From Trematomus loennbergii (Eukaryota; Chordata; Actinopteri; Perciformes; Nototheniidae), in NCBI GenBank assembly GCA_012861695.1, contig JAAOOA010000049.1, forward strand, positions 434,001-498,000: a stretch of 64,000 bases of DNA, written 5' to 3'. The position numbers were made by a program, and so were the translations under genes. Shown in pieces: positions 1-11,067 of the stretch. The notes beneath the pieces were generated by a model. It ran no database searches, was not told the DNA's origin, and saw only the letters and a program-made list of their open reading frames with translations. Every line of letters begins with the position of its first letter. The first letter of the stretch is position 1.

Positions 1-139
1 CAAATAAATGTATTGCAATGCTCAAAACAGCAGCATCCAACAGTCTCTAATCCTTGGATATTACATGTCACTGAATGCATGCACGAAGCAGCTGTAGCGC
101 GGAGATCATCATATCATTCTGTCTTGTATTACTTAACAA
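1..139. other. Unassigned AT-rich sequence
   Basis: No coding frame or repeat that I recognise. It runs into an A-rich tract that borders the hAT-like terminus to its right. Confidence 0.3.
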
Positions 140-222
140 AAAAAAAAACGGCTCGTTCGCGGCGCGAGCCGGCTCCCGTCGTTCACTTAAAAGAGCCGGC
201 TCGTTTGCGACCGACACATCAC
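140..222. mobile_element. hAT-type element terminus, GC-rich palindromic end
   Basis: The segment is built of interleaved GAGCCGGCTC and GTTCGCG motifs and ends with TCACTA, whose reverse complement TAGTGATG resembles known hAT starts. These GC-rich subterminal palindromes are typical of fish and frog hAT elements. Only one end is visible, and it abuts an L1 reading frame, so it may have inserted into the L1. Assignment rests on terminal sequence only. Confidence 0.4.
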
Positions 223-340
223 TAGGAGATTGGTCTGTAGCTGCCACAAAGAGTAGGATCTTTATCCTTCTTCAATAGTAGAGAGATGGATGCCATGGAC
301 AGGGTTTGAGGTAATCTGCCTTCTTTAACCTCTTAAGCAC
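223..340 (-). pseudogene. L1-like LINE reverse transcriptase fragment
   Basis: The minus strand reads SMASISLLLKKDKDPTLCGS followed by YRPIS, the conserved entry to the reverse transcriptase domain of L1-clade LINEs. Only about 35 codons are recognisable and the upstream part is out of frame, so this is a dead scrap. It stops at the long-TIR element that begins at 360. It differs from the hAT gene that borders the other end of that element, so the two sides of the element do not rejoin. Confidence 0.65.
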
Positions 341-359
341 GGCGGTCCCCCCATTGGAC

Positions 360-1130
360 CAACCTGGTCTCACCAGAATGCGTGACTCCACCACGACTCC
401 TTAACACCGCAGTGCGTGGTGGAGTCACGCACTCTGCTACATTTACGTGTCGGCACCACGCAAACAACCCCAATGTAAAGTGAATGAGGCTCCTTTGTCG
501 TGGTGCACACACGCATTTCTACAACGTCCCACAGTGAGCTTTTATTCTATAAAACGTTTTTTAAATCTACTTTATAGCTTGTAGTAACTCACGGGAGGCT
601 TCTTTTATTTTATTTGTATTCATAATCATTTTATTTTTCGTCAGAATGTATTATGGTGCATTATTTACCAATTTTTGTTCTCAAAAAACAGTGCATTGTG
701 TGTAATACAACTGTGATTTTTATTAAATTAGTTCGTTTTTAAGGAAGGCCAGAGCTTCAGCTGTGTCAAATAGATTGTTCCCTTTAGTTAACGTTATTTA
801 AAAGATAATTATATTCCTATTTGATCATGTCCCCTTTATTGTATTACGGACACAGAGAGAATGTGAGCGTCCATTCCCATTGGATAACGGAGGATTTTAC
901 ACCGGAAGTAAGTATTCTCCTTACTGTCGATTGATTTTATTTACAGTGATATCTGCACTACTCATCAACTCAAAAACACCAGATTATCCTTGTTAATTAC
1001 ACAACATTGATTGGTTTAAATTGTGTGCAATGCTTTTGTATTTTCCCCTTTCGATTCGGAGAAACAAATATTTGTTCATAGTGTGTGGATGGCAGAAGAC
1101 ACTACACTACCAGAATCCTCAGCTATGGGA
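360..1130. repeat. Left inverted arm of long-TIR element 1
   Basis: This is the inverted counterpart of 11068-11950. Shared landmarks are the CACCACG-rich end, the GGAGGCTTCTTTTATTTTAT block, the AAGGAAGGCCAGAGCTTCAG block and the CAGAATCCTCAGCTAT block. Homology stops near 1130, where LINE 3' sequence begins. Confidence 0.8.
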
Positions 1131-1164
1131 CTACACCATGTGCTTAGAACGTGTCCTACCCCCC

Positions 1165-1530
1165 CCCCCCTTAGGTCACAGGCTCCTCCAACAGTGCAAC
1201 ACAATAAAACAGATACACAGAAAAAAGTGCAGTAAATACAAAAGAAAAATAGTAAAAAGTGAAATAGTGCAATAAGAGTCTATATACAAGTGATTGGAAT
1301 ATGATATATTAGATAAATAATTTCTAAGTAGCAGCCAGATGAATGTTATGGATGTTGTTTCAAGTTCAGGTGTTTAATAGTCTTATGGCCTGTGGGATGA
1401 AACTGTCCCTGAGTCTGGTGGTTTTAGTCCGGATGCTGCGGTACCGCCTGCCAGACGGCAGCAGACAGAACAGTTTGTGGCTGGGGTGATGGGGGTCTTT
1501 TATAATCCTGAGGGCTTTCTTTAAGGTTAA
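1165..1530 (-). mobile_element. 3' end of an X-element-like LINE
   Basis: The minus strand encodes a short tail with HHPSHKL and LLPSGRRYRSI-type motifs, the C-terminus of the same LINE family that is better preserved at 27100-28060. The 3' untranslated region also matches that copy, for example the GAGTCTATATACAAG block in both. It is 5'-truncated near 1530 and inserted in the left half of long-TIR element 1. Confidence 0.7.
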
Positions 1531-2748
1531 CCTGGTATTTTTACTCCACTACATTTATTTTAGTTACTTTACAGATTTGGATTAATGATGTGAAATATAA
1601 ACAACCCTTAAATCAGACTTTAGTTACACCTGAGTAAAATTCAGTGAAGGTGATTGTCAAGTGCCAACAATCAGGCGAGATATTTGGTAGTGGGTGCTTG
1701 AGAAGACTAAATATTTATCTGCAGATCCCTATAAAGTATATTCATTACTCGTTATTCTCTACTAATAGTTAATTAAAAACTGTATATAATGGCTATTTTG
1801 CACATCCCTTTCAAGATTTCAAGATTTTCTAAGGTTTATTGACATATCATATACACAACTACGGTGTAGTTATGCAATGAATGAAAAACTTGGGTCACAG
1901 GTTCCTCAACAGTGCATTACAAGACATCTATCGATATCTGTGTACCTCCACCATTAAACATATTCTGCACATTTCTTATACTATCTACATACATCTTATA
2001 AGAGTATAATTAATATGTATAATATCAGTTAAAATAAGTGCTTCAACATAGTTAACATTGCAGGAAAGTTGATTGTCAAGTTCCAAAACAAACCATGCAA
2101 TATATTAGACGTTAAGTACTTTGTCAGGCTTAATATCTGTAGATACCCCCAAAGCTTTTTTCTTATTTAAAAGAAGACCTTAACCTAAAGTATTCTTTAA
2201 TGTTTAAATAAAGCCTTATTAGTTTGTCTGTTTTGCACATCCTCCTATCAGGCACTAAACTGTTTTATTGTAGAGATCACTTACAGTATCTTCTTGATAT
2301 TTTCTATTCTATATTATTTATATCATTGACCTTCCACTTTCCCACTATATTAAGAGTATGTACTCTTAATATTTAAATGTTTTCATCAAATATAACACAT
2401 TCAAAAGTGCTTTACAAAAATGAAAGACATTAAGAAAAAGGCATTTTAAAACAGTCATTAAAAAGCAACACAATCTACCTGCATTGCAATTACTCTAAAC
2501 GTGTAATAACGTGCTTTAACCAGTAGGAGGTGCGGGTTAAAAAGCTGTCAAGTTTACAGTGTTAACAAAATAAAATATACTGCTGTTTCTGGTTTAGTTT
2601 ACGACGGATATATTCTGTTATTGTTTTGATATTTGTAACACAAAAGCGATGTAAAAAACCCACAGCAACACAGAAAAGATGGTCTTAACATGACCCAGCG
2701 GTCTAGTAGTTAATAAAAAACAATAATATCAAAACAAATTATTACTAC
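1531..2748. repeat. Interior of long-TIR element 1 with old repeat fragments
   Basis: There is no open frame of note. A block near 1545-1640 resembles the repeat at 55240-55480, with ACTTTACAGATTT-type motifs. A second degraded LINE tail lies at about 1806-1990, with the same GGGTCACAGGTTCCTC-type motif as at 1185 and 27158. Around 2510-2600 the sequence resembles the inner arm of the element at 60690-63695: AACGTGCTTTAACCAGTAGG occurs here and at 62770. The rest I cannot assign. Confidence 0.4.
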
Positions 2749-3650
2749 TGTTAGAAATTAAAATCAATGTTTTATGGCATGATTTAGTCTAAAACATACC
2801 GTCAGTTTAAAAGCAGTCAGATGAAGAACTCATTACTTTTAGTATTGTGTTCACACCTTGAAAGGAGGGATTGTTAGAATTAAAATCAATGTTAAACAGC
2901 ATAATTCAGTCTAAAATATATCGTCAGTTTAAAGCTGTTTTATTGTGGAAAAACCCGGAAGTTCTCAGGAAATCAATGCCAAGCTTTATTCTGAAAATCC
3001 TTTATCCGGTTAGCATGTGACTAAATATTACGTTTTCTGAATGTAAAGTGAAAATGACTTGGAGTGTTATACACCAAATCGTACGGACTTTAACACTACA
3101 TCGATAGACGTTAAGATATTATTACTGCTGAATATTAAATGAAGGTACAGTTGATCATGGAGTGTTTACACATTACGTGAGTAGCTATGACGTCAGAGGG
3201 AGCTACCGTAAATGAGAACCGTGCCATAGAGGCGTTTTTAGGACTTCTAAACTAACGATTACAGCTGTTTGTATATAAGGTATTAAATAGAAAGTCATGA
3301 CAGAGATAAGGAGGAGAAAATGCTTAAGGAAGTAGGCAGAAAATACCAATGTCGAAATCATCTGTTCTCCCGCGATATCGAACCAAAACAGATGAGAAGG
3401 GCGGTCCCACTATCTGCCCAGCGGGAGACAACGAGACGAGGATAAAAACAGATGAGAGACGACGACTCGCTCTCTTTTTCTTCGCTGCAGCCCACCCTAA
3501 AGACATCACCGGCTTTGTCTCTCCATTACCCATGCTTGTTCTTTAACCACGTTACTTAATTAAACTACCCATTTGAACCTTTTAGAGACTCCATTAGTCT
3601 CGTTATTTTAAGCTCCTCTCCTGGGCGCGAGAACATCGAATACTTCAATA
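2749..3650 (+). repeat. 5' LTR of the endogenous retrovirus
   Basis: About 902 bp, directly repeated at 9868-10775 with scattered differences. The first 123 bp are a diverged duplicate of the LTR start, including an internal AAAGGAGGGA polypurine tract at about 2861-2870 followed by a second TGTTAGAA at 2872. A TATA box candidate, TATATAA, lies at 3272-3278. The 3' LTR lacks four bases there. No open frame matters in this stretch. Confidence 0.88.
3272..3278 (+). promoter_or_regulatory. TATA box candidate in the retroviral 5' LTR
   Basis: TATATAA is followed about 30 bases downstream by a purine-rich stretch. The 3' LTR has TTTATAAGG at the same place after loss of four bases. This position would separate U3 from R, but no transcription start can be read from sequence alone. 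Confidence 0.4.
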
Positions 3651-3652
3651 GT

Positions 3653-3672
3653 TGGCAACCACGCGCAGGACC
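3653..3672 (+). other. Retroviral primer-binding site candidate
   Basis: The sequence starts TGGCAACCACGCG two bases after the LTR end, the expected place and the expected first three bases for a tRNA 3'-end complement. I could not name the matching tRNA. Confidence 0.45.
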
Positions 3673-3689
3673 TCGTGAACCGGGAGAAC

Positions 3690-4292
3690 TAACCAGTTGT
3701 TTAACGGATCCGCGGCCCTCCGTCACACAACAAGATCTCACTCACAGTGGCAGGAAGAACCAGAGAATCAAATGCAGAACCAACAAAGCGGAGGAGGAAG
3801 TTTCAGAGGAAGACGTTTCCAGAATGGTGGCTGCTACACATGTGGTCAGACGTCACATTGGTCCAATGAATGTCCCACACAACTCCGTCAACAGCAAGCA
3901 CCTGTGTATCTTCCTACCCAAGTACAGCCACAAGCACCTGTGTATCTTCCTACCCAAGTACAGCCACAAGCACCACAGTATCTTCAACAGCAAACACCTG
4001 TATCTCCTACCCAAGTACAGCCGCAACACAGGTATACCCTCCCATACAACGAAGGGGCAGAGGAGGAGGACGTTTTCAATCAACAGCAAGAGGTTCCCAA
4101 AGTGAAGGATGCTTCAAATGTGGTCAGCTGACACATTGGTCCAGAGAGTGTCCGCAGAACATTGCACCAAACAACGGCCCTCCACACAGTTACCCCAGGG
4201 GAGGTTTCCATGACTATAACAGAGGCAGGGGGTCTCAGGGATGGCAAAGAGGAATAGTATTTCCAAACATGAATGTGTTGAATGTTATTTAA
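3690..4292 (+). pseudogene. Retroviral gag remnant: two CCHC zinc knuckles
   Basis: Two nucleocapsid knuckles are readable in different frames: CYTCGQTSHWSNEC at about 3834-3875 and CFKCGQLTHWSREC at about 4111-4152. Between them lies a proline- and glutamine-rich stretch with a 36-bp tandem unit (about 3896-3967) encoding APVYLPTQVQPQ. RGRG-type basic residues follow the second knuckle. The gene begins almost directly after the primer-binding site, so the matrix and capsid parts are missing, presumably deleted. At least one frameshift separates the two knuckles. Confidence 0.75.
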
Positions 4293-5739
4293 CAATAGTG
4301 AGTAGCATATTGCATTTAAATATAAATCATCCACAGATAGTATAAGAAGATTAAAACATAGTAGAACATTTAGCAGACTATTTTTGTAATTATGAGAAGG
4401 AAAGAGATTACGAGTGATGTTGTTCCCCCACACAGAAAACTATTGTGCCCACACAGCTAGAGAGGTCAAGAAATGGGTTTACGCCCAAAATATGAAGATG
4501 AAAGCCTAGTCCTCGTCCAAGACGGAGGGTCCTTACCAAGTCCTCCTGTTTAAATCGACTGCAGTTCAAGGGGCAGTTCAGGCTACACCTGATGTGCAGC
4601 TGCTGAGACCTGAAAACAGAAACTCGATTCTGCTGTGGTGAAGTCTGGCTACAAAGGGAGGTGTTTCAATAAGATCGCTTGTCTCAAACCAGTGAAGAAG
4701 TCAACAAGAACCCAGCAGAACTAGAGAGTGACTGTTAGCGGGAGAACAGTGACAGAGTGACAGAAACTGGCACAACATTTACCAGCCAGTACATAGATAG
4801 ACCCCGTCAGAAGACCGGGGCTGTGTTCAAAGGGGAACTTCATTTATTAAGTTGAGGTATATATGGAGTCAGATTACATTCTCTCATAAACACATTTTTA
4901 TAATAGGTCTGAAGTTTCTGATTTAAGGCATGAGCTGCCAACTAAATAACATAACACTGAGCTTGGATGGAAGTTGTAGGGTTTTTACAACAGTTTCAAG
5001 AATCAGTCTTCATTTATTTATGTTCAAGTGAATTTGCTGATTTATAAAGTAGTGCATAAGGCAATATCTATTTTTAAGTGAGGGACATCAGCCCTTCATG
5101 TTCTTCTGCGTGCAACCCTCTGTGAGAGTAGTTCGTATTTCCCTCTAGTTTAAAGAATATTATTTTGTCATGATTTGTTTGTTTAACAGTGTCAGCCAAT
5201 CTCTAATACTAGAGCTATTAAGACGTATTAGCAACAGCAGTGTGGTTTTTTCGCAGTAACACTGATACATAGTACCATGACAAAAGCCATTATTGAACTA
5301 ACAAGAAGTAAACTATATTTTTGTGCTAATGCAGATTTTTAGTCAATGTGCATTTATACCATTGGAAGACGATACATCACACAACATCTTTGTACGCCTT
5401 GTGGGTACACAGAGGATTTATGTGTTTGCTACGACGTTATGGGTTTTTCCATGTCCTATTCATAATAGAGTAATCATTGCGATATTAATTGAGCATTTTA
5501 TGCTCAAAGGAGGGAAGGTCATGATTAGTCAGATAATGGATTTCGGTAACGTTGTAGTTAATAATAATAACATGTTGTCAACAATAGCTCGCATAACAAC
5601 AAAAGGTATACCAAAGCTTGGGCCTCCTCCAAGGAGGAGGGTCCAGTTTTAGATATTAGACAAATAGAAGTGGATGAATATGTCAGAGCTCTGAGTAATA
5701 TTATCCAAGTTTTTGTCTACACAGGCTAGGAAAGACTGC
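4293..5739 (+). other. Retroviral interior without a recognisable domain
   Basis: The stretch lies where protease, reverse transcriptase and RNase H would be expected, yet I see no conserved motif such as DSG or YXDD. A 109-codon open frame (5323-5652) shows nothing I recognise. It is probably a deleted and decayed pol region. Confidence 0.35.
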
Positions 5740-5769
5740 ACAGATACCAGACGAGACATCAGAAGAGAC

Positions 5770-6005
5770 TCCTGTTCGGCCAGGTGATTGGGTGAGGGTG
5801 AAAGTTCCCAAAACACAGTGGGCTGATCCCCGGTGGTCGGAACCGTGACAAGTTGTAATGAACTTCACACGCGCTCCGGTTTAAAGGTAAAGAAAAAGGA
5901 GCAAATTGACACCACCTCACACATTGTCACCCTTCACTGGCAACTTCCAGAAAAGTTATTGGAAGCTAGGACTGATTTGGCAGAGCTGGAACAAAACAAT
6001 AAATA
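5770..6005 (+). pseudogene. Retroviral integrase C-terminal fragment
   Basis: The plus strand reads GDWVRVKVPKTQWADPRW, the SH3-like C-terminal domain start typical of MLV-type (gamma/epsilon) integrases. A LHWQLPEKLLEA-type end follows and then a stop near 6003. Frameshifts interrupt it. The catalytic core is not recognisable upstream. This fragment is the main reason to class the provirus as gamma/epsilon-like. Confidence 0.7.
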
Positions 6006-9000
6006 GAAATACGATTAAGATAGCAACAGCTCAAAAGACGAATTGTCTTTAGATTTTTATAGATTGTACACTAAAGTGAAAACCTATTTTGTTTTTTCAC
6101 CTGAAAGAGTCCAACGTTTTGTTTCTATTTTCGTATACGTTATTTTTGTACTCATTTACATTTTATAACTGACAAACCATGGATAAAATGTCAAGAACAA
6201 AGCCAAAGCAATTGGGGTCCCCTAAGGATAAGAGTCAGAATAGCATTGTTGATTGTGCTCATTACACTTGGCACCTTTCTGGTTGGATGGGGAGTAATAT
6301 CATGAAAGACATGGATCCATTAGTTCACTCGTAGAAAATGCCCACATCACTAACAAAACACCAGCTGTGTTTCAGAGACTTTCACTTATCCCCAGAGCCA
6401 AAAGATCAGTTGAGCAACAAGAGGAGGAGTTAGAAATACTCGTTCCCAAAGAGAGGAGGTTACAATCAAGATGATTCACCCCCCCTATATGCAGTTCTTG
6501 TATCAAATGATGAGATGGGTTTAAGTGATCGGAATATGTAAGTGATGGGAATTTACAATTTAGGGGAATCTCCAAATACACTGGATCCATGTTTTAGTCT
6601 GTACCAGAAACACCCCCGTTAAGACTATGGACAACCGACTGGTGACCTGAGCACAATTATTGAAAAGTTATTACAGTAGAAACAGGGTACTAACCCACGA
6701 GGACAACTGTATGTACAAACTCTATGAACAAAATTCCCCAACAGATTGTGGCGACTGTGCACAGATGTATCCAGTCACAAAAGTTACTATTTCTAAGTAA
6801 TAGTGAGATTTAAAATATTGGAGAATATATGGGGACGTCCTTTTATAGTGTGTGAAACATGTGGTGCTTGAAACATGTAAGTATTTCAATTTATAGAAGA
6901 AAATGGTTTCCTGAAAGAGTTATTTGGAGTAGATGTGTTACAGTGGGAGAAAAAACAATGTTTAGAGATATAGTACATTTATTAGTAGACATTAATTGTG
7001 TTTAGATGGCATTTAACATTTAAAACAGATAGTATGATTAGAAGATAGAGTGGAGAAGGTTGGATTTACTTTACCTCAGTGTGTTAGAATTTCTATAGGT
7101 AATGCGTCCCGAGACCTGGACTCTCTCTCTCTGCCTGTCAGACTGCTACGACCCCTATCAGACAAAAGACCTCACTATAGGAGACTCCTCCTCCTTCTCC
7201 ATCGAACAGACAGAGAACCAGAGCTGAACCAACAACGACAAGACTCCATCCAGAACCTTCTCCACCTGAGGCATCCAGAACCAGAACAGCATGCTGACAA
7301 GAGGCATACTCTCATCAGTCGCCACAGGACATGAAGTTCCAAGCTGAGCCACGAGATTTGGCACAAGAGCAGAGTGTGGGACATGAGAGCAGAATACGTC
7401 CTCCATACAACAGCGAAGAGACTGTAAAGAAGGAGATGAAATGCAAAGCAGTTGGGCCACTGAAAAGAGTACCAGCGGAAGGATTCAAGAGCTGATGGAC
7501 TGAGGAGAAGACGGACCTGAGGAGAAGACGGAACCAGAGGAGTTGGCATGGTCTAACAGAATGTGAGGGGGTCGTGGCTTGAGACAACAAGAGGAGGAGA
7601 AAAGGAAAACGGGAGTGAGTGAGTTTATACATAAACACACTTATTCACAAACAAACTTGAATTGACTTGATAAATACGTAAAGACAAAAAGATTTATTAG
7701 CCATGAATTAATAAATTGGTAAATTAAAATAGTAATAAAGAGGAAACTGTTAAAGTAAAATGAGGAAATAATCCTAAAACACACTGAGGGTACTGTGAGA
7801 TAAAGGGGTAGACATGATGGAAATATTCACCACACTTTACACTTTAAGCAGTGAGTGTTTTGGGACTTAGGAGTACAGAGTAGAACATATTTTTCAATCT
7901 TTCCATCATGGAAACGAATTATTCCCTAAGAGATTTTATTCATGGGTGAATTTGGTAGAGATCTAATGTGTTACAATATTGATCTACAGCTAAAGGGATA
8001 GTTTTAGTGACCACTCTATAAGACAGACAAATCTGTGTTAGTTGGAAATGTTAAAGGGAGAGCTAATACCAAGCCAAATATAGTATCCCAATCTAAAGTA
8101 TTGTTTTCGCCATTGTAGCATAGTTATTACCATAGGAGAACTGTTAAGGTGGAAATAACATTTGTTTGTCCAAGATGTAGAGTTTTAAAGGACACTGGGC
8201 AAAGAGCGATTGCAAATTTAATTTTGGAAAAAGCAATATAATTGGGAGTAATACATGCGGGGCCTTGGATCACTCATTGCAATGATGCATATTTTTGACA
8301 ACCCATATCGTTTAGAGAGAAGGGGTCACTCAACCCACCCAGCAGTTGTTTTAAATCTTACTTGTAGCTTCACAGGGAGCGCACGGCACCAAATTATGAG
8401 TTTAAAAGACAAGCGCCACCACCTCCTGATGGTCATCCATTTAATCAGGGATGACCTGAAATTTAGAGATGTTATTTAAAGTAGAAACATATCCGCCATA
8501 AGTGAAAATTCCTAAATTGAACTACAAACCATTGATGAAATAACTTCTGTTTTTAAAATCCTTGCTAAAGGAGGGAGTAACTGTTACATGCTCGGACACC
8601 CAAGGTTCCACACACTGTTAAAGGGGTTAGCATAGTTCTTTAAGTAGACTAGAATTGAAGATAAATTAGTATAATGAGTTATTGATATTCCACCGGTTTT
8701 CACACCATTTAAGGAACTTTATCACTGCATTAGAACAGACCACCCAAAGGTAATGAAGTAGGAACCATAAGTGATGAAATTCTCCAATTGTTGTAACTGA
8801 CCAAAATCTTCTCCCAGAAATGACTGTCTGAAATGCCGTATCCCAGAGTAGATGTTTGATGGTATCATGGAACTAAAACCTTGTACGCAGTCTTGCTACA
8901 GGATTAGACTGGGACCTGTGCACTTGTACAGCCAGTGATGTTTATATATGCAGTACCAATGACAGTGGGGCAGTTAATCAACATGGCGAAACACCCAAAA

Positions 9001-9867
9001 CCAGTAGGGCTAAGAGACCAGTCAAAGGAGGGAGTTTAGGCTCCACAGTGTACAAGGATAGCATAGGGGTGCCCAGGGGAGTGCTAGATGTTGGAGTTGC
9101 ATTCCATGTACCCGCACCCTAACGTACCGATTGATCACCACGGCCTTTTCTAGAGAACATATTACTTTCATACTTTAAAAAGTATGAAAGGGGGGAGGGT
9201 ACATTTCTCATAAGGGAACAGTTTCAATTGCTAGCAGAACAAGACGACCCAACCCATATACAGATATAGATGAAAATGATGAGTTTGTTTGAATGATGTT
9301 AAATGATAGGGATGTTCAGAGATGAGATTGTTAATGAATGTCCAGCTAAGCTGATATTTTAAATGATGAAATCATGTGAAAAAGTGAACCAGCTGCAATA
9401 CTAAAATGGAGTGAATCCATTTCAATTTACTTTACACTATTCCAAGATAGTTTACTTTTTATTTACTTTATACCATTCCTACACCAAGTTTTATGTTTTA
9501 TACTGTTATTAGTGATGCGATTTTTAAATTGTATGTTTTTATGCTTTGTAAAACAAGTGCCTTAACACTGAATGTGGTATGGGAACGGTTTCTGTGAAAG
9601 GAGGGAGTAAGAAATGTTCTAATACCACAAGTTGCTGCTATTTTAAAAAGTGATATTGAATGTTAAAACTAAAAGTTATGCACAAGGGAAAACTTTTACA
9701 CCAGAAGACCAACCAATGTATTGTTTGTATTTTTGATGACGGTTATTTGAACCATTCCATTTTGATAGTATGTTTTCGATATGAGTTATGTACTATGCAA
9801 AGTTCAGATGAAGAACTCATTGATTTCAGTATTGTATTCACACCTTAAATAGGGTGAAAGGAGGGAT
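6006..9867 (+). pseudogene. Decayed retroviral 3' region, presumed env
   Basis: By position, between the integrase end and the 3' LTR, this should be the envelope gene. An ATG at about 6180 opens a short frame, and a basic R-A-K-R motif near 6395 recalls a protease cleavage site. Open frames are all short and shifted, and I cannot place a transmembrane or receptor-binding domain. Polypurine-like tracts recur at about 9598 and 9857, just before the 3' LTR. The env label is inference from order only. Confidence 0.4.
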
Positions 9868-10775
9868 TGTTAGAAATTAAAATCAATGTTTTATGGCATG
9901 ATTTAGTCTAAAACATACCGTCAGTTTAAAAGCAGTCAGATGAAGAACTCATTACTTTTAGTATTGTGTTCACACCTTAAAAGGTGTGAAAGGAGGGATT
10001 GTTAGAAATTAAAATCAATGTTAAACAGCATAATTCAGTCTAAAATATATCGTCAGTTTAAAGCTGTTTTATTGTGGAAAAACCCGGAAGTTCTCAGGAA
10101 ATCAATGCCAAGCTTTTATTCTGAAAATCCTTTATCCGGTTAGCATGTGACTAAATATTATGTTTCTGAATGTAAAGTGAAAATGACTTGGAGTGTTATA
10201 CACCAAATCGTACGGACTTTAACACTACAGCGATAGACGTTAAGATATTATTACTGCTGAATATTAAATGAAGGAACAGTTGATCATGGAGTGTTTACAC
10301 ATTACGTGAGTAGCTATGACGTCAGAGGGAGCTACCGTAAATGAGAACCGTGCCATAGAGGCGTTTTTAGGACTTCTAAACTAACGATTACAGCTGTTTA
10401 TAAGGTATTAAATAGAAAGTCATGACAGAGATAAGGAGGAGAAAATGCTTAAGGAAGTAGGCAGAAAATACCAATGTCGAAATCATCTGTTCTCCCGCGA
10501 TATCGAACCAAAACAGATGAGAAGGGCGGTCCCACTATCTGCCCAGCGGGAGACAACGAGACGAGGATAAAAACAGATGAGAGACGACGACTCGCTCTCT
10601 TTTTCTTCGCTGCAGCCCACCCTGAAGACATCACCGGCTTTGTCTCTCCATTACCCATGCTTGTTCTTTAACCACGTTACTTAATTAAACTACCCATTTG
10701 AACCTTTTCAGAGACTCCATTAGTCTCGTTATTTTAAGCTCCTCTTCTGGGCGCGAGAACATCGAACACTTCAAT
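9868..10775 (+). repeat. 3' LTR of the endogenous retrovirus
   Basis: Direct repeat of 2749-3650, about 908 bp. It has the same duplicated start, with a second TGTTAGAA at 10000 preceded by AAAGGAGGGA. Small differences between the LTRs, including a four-base change at the TATA box and extra bases near 9980, show that time has passed since insertion. Confidence 0.88.
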
Positions 10776-10796
10776 ACTACAACTTTATTGTGAAAT

Positions 10797-10850
10797 TAAA
10801 ACCGAACGGTAAAAGAATAGATCGGAAACTATTCTTTTACCGTTCGGTTT
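10797..10850. repeat. Perfect 23-bp hairpin with 8-nt loop
   Basis: The arms 10797-10819 and 10828-10850 are exact reverse complements, built around ACCGAACGGTAAAAG and its partner, with loop ATCGGAAA. It lies about 20 bp outside the retroviral 3' LTR in the interior of long-TIR element 1. It is not next to a coding frame that would make it a terminator. Confidence 0.75.
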
Positions 10851-11067
10851 TAAAAGGCCCGATCTCTGTAGATAAATAAAGAACTACGACAGATGTGTAA
10901 TGTTTAATGCAGCCAAACCATTCATTACAATGCATTCATGTGATGACTTTCAAAGAGTAAAGCAAGCACTGCTGAAAAAGTATGATTTGATCTTTTACTA
11001 AACTTTTTTTTTCCATATGGAATGCAGTTGGAGGTCAACCAATCACAGAGCTTGAGGCAAAGCGGAA

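Larger units (their letters stand above)
2749..10775 (+). mobile_element. Degraded endogenous retrovirus (gamma/epsilon-like)
   Basis: Two directly repeated LTRs (2749-3650 and 9868-10775) bound about 6.2 kb of internal sequence. A 4-bp duplication, CTAC, flanks the provirus at 2745-2748 and 10776-10779. The LTR begins TGTTAGAA. A primer-binding-like TGGCAACC starts two bases after the 5' LTR, and polypurine tracts AAAGGAGGGA precede the 3' LTR. The interior keeps nucleocapsid zinc knuckles and the C-terminus of an MLV-type integrase in the expected order. Stop codons and frameshifts are everywhere, so the copy is dead. It sits inside long-TIR element 1 and is therefore younger than it. Confidence 0.85.

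Noticed and set aside
7050..7638. Overlapping open frames on both strands in the retroviral 3' region
   Set aside because: No envelope or other known motif is readable and frames overlap on both strands. I describe the region only as decayed retroviral sequence.
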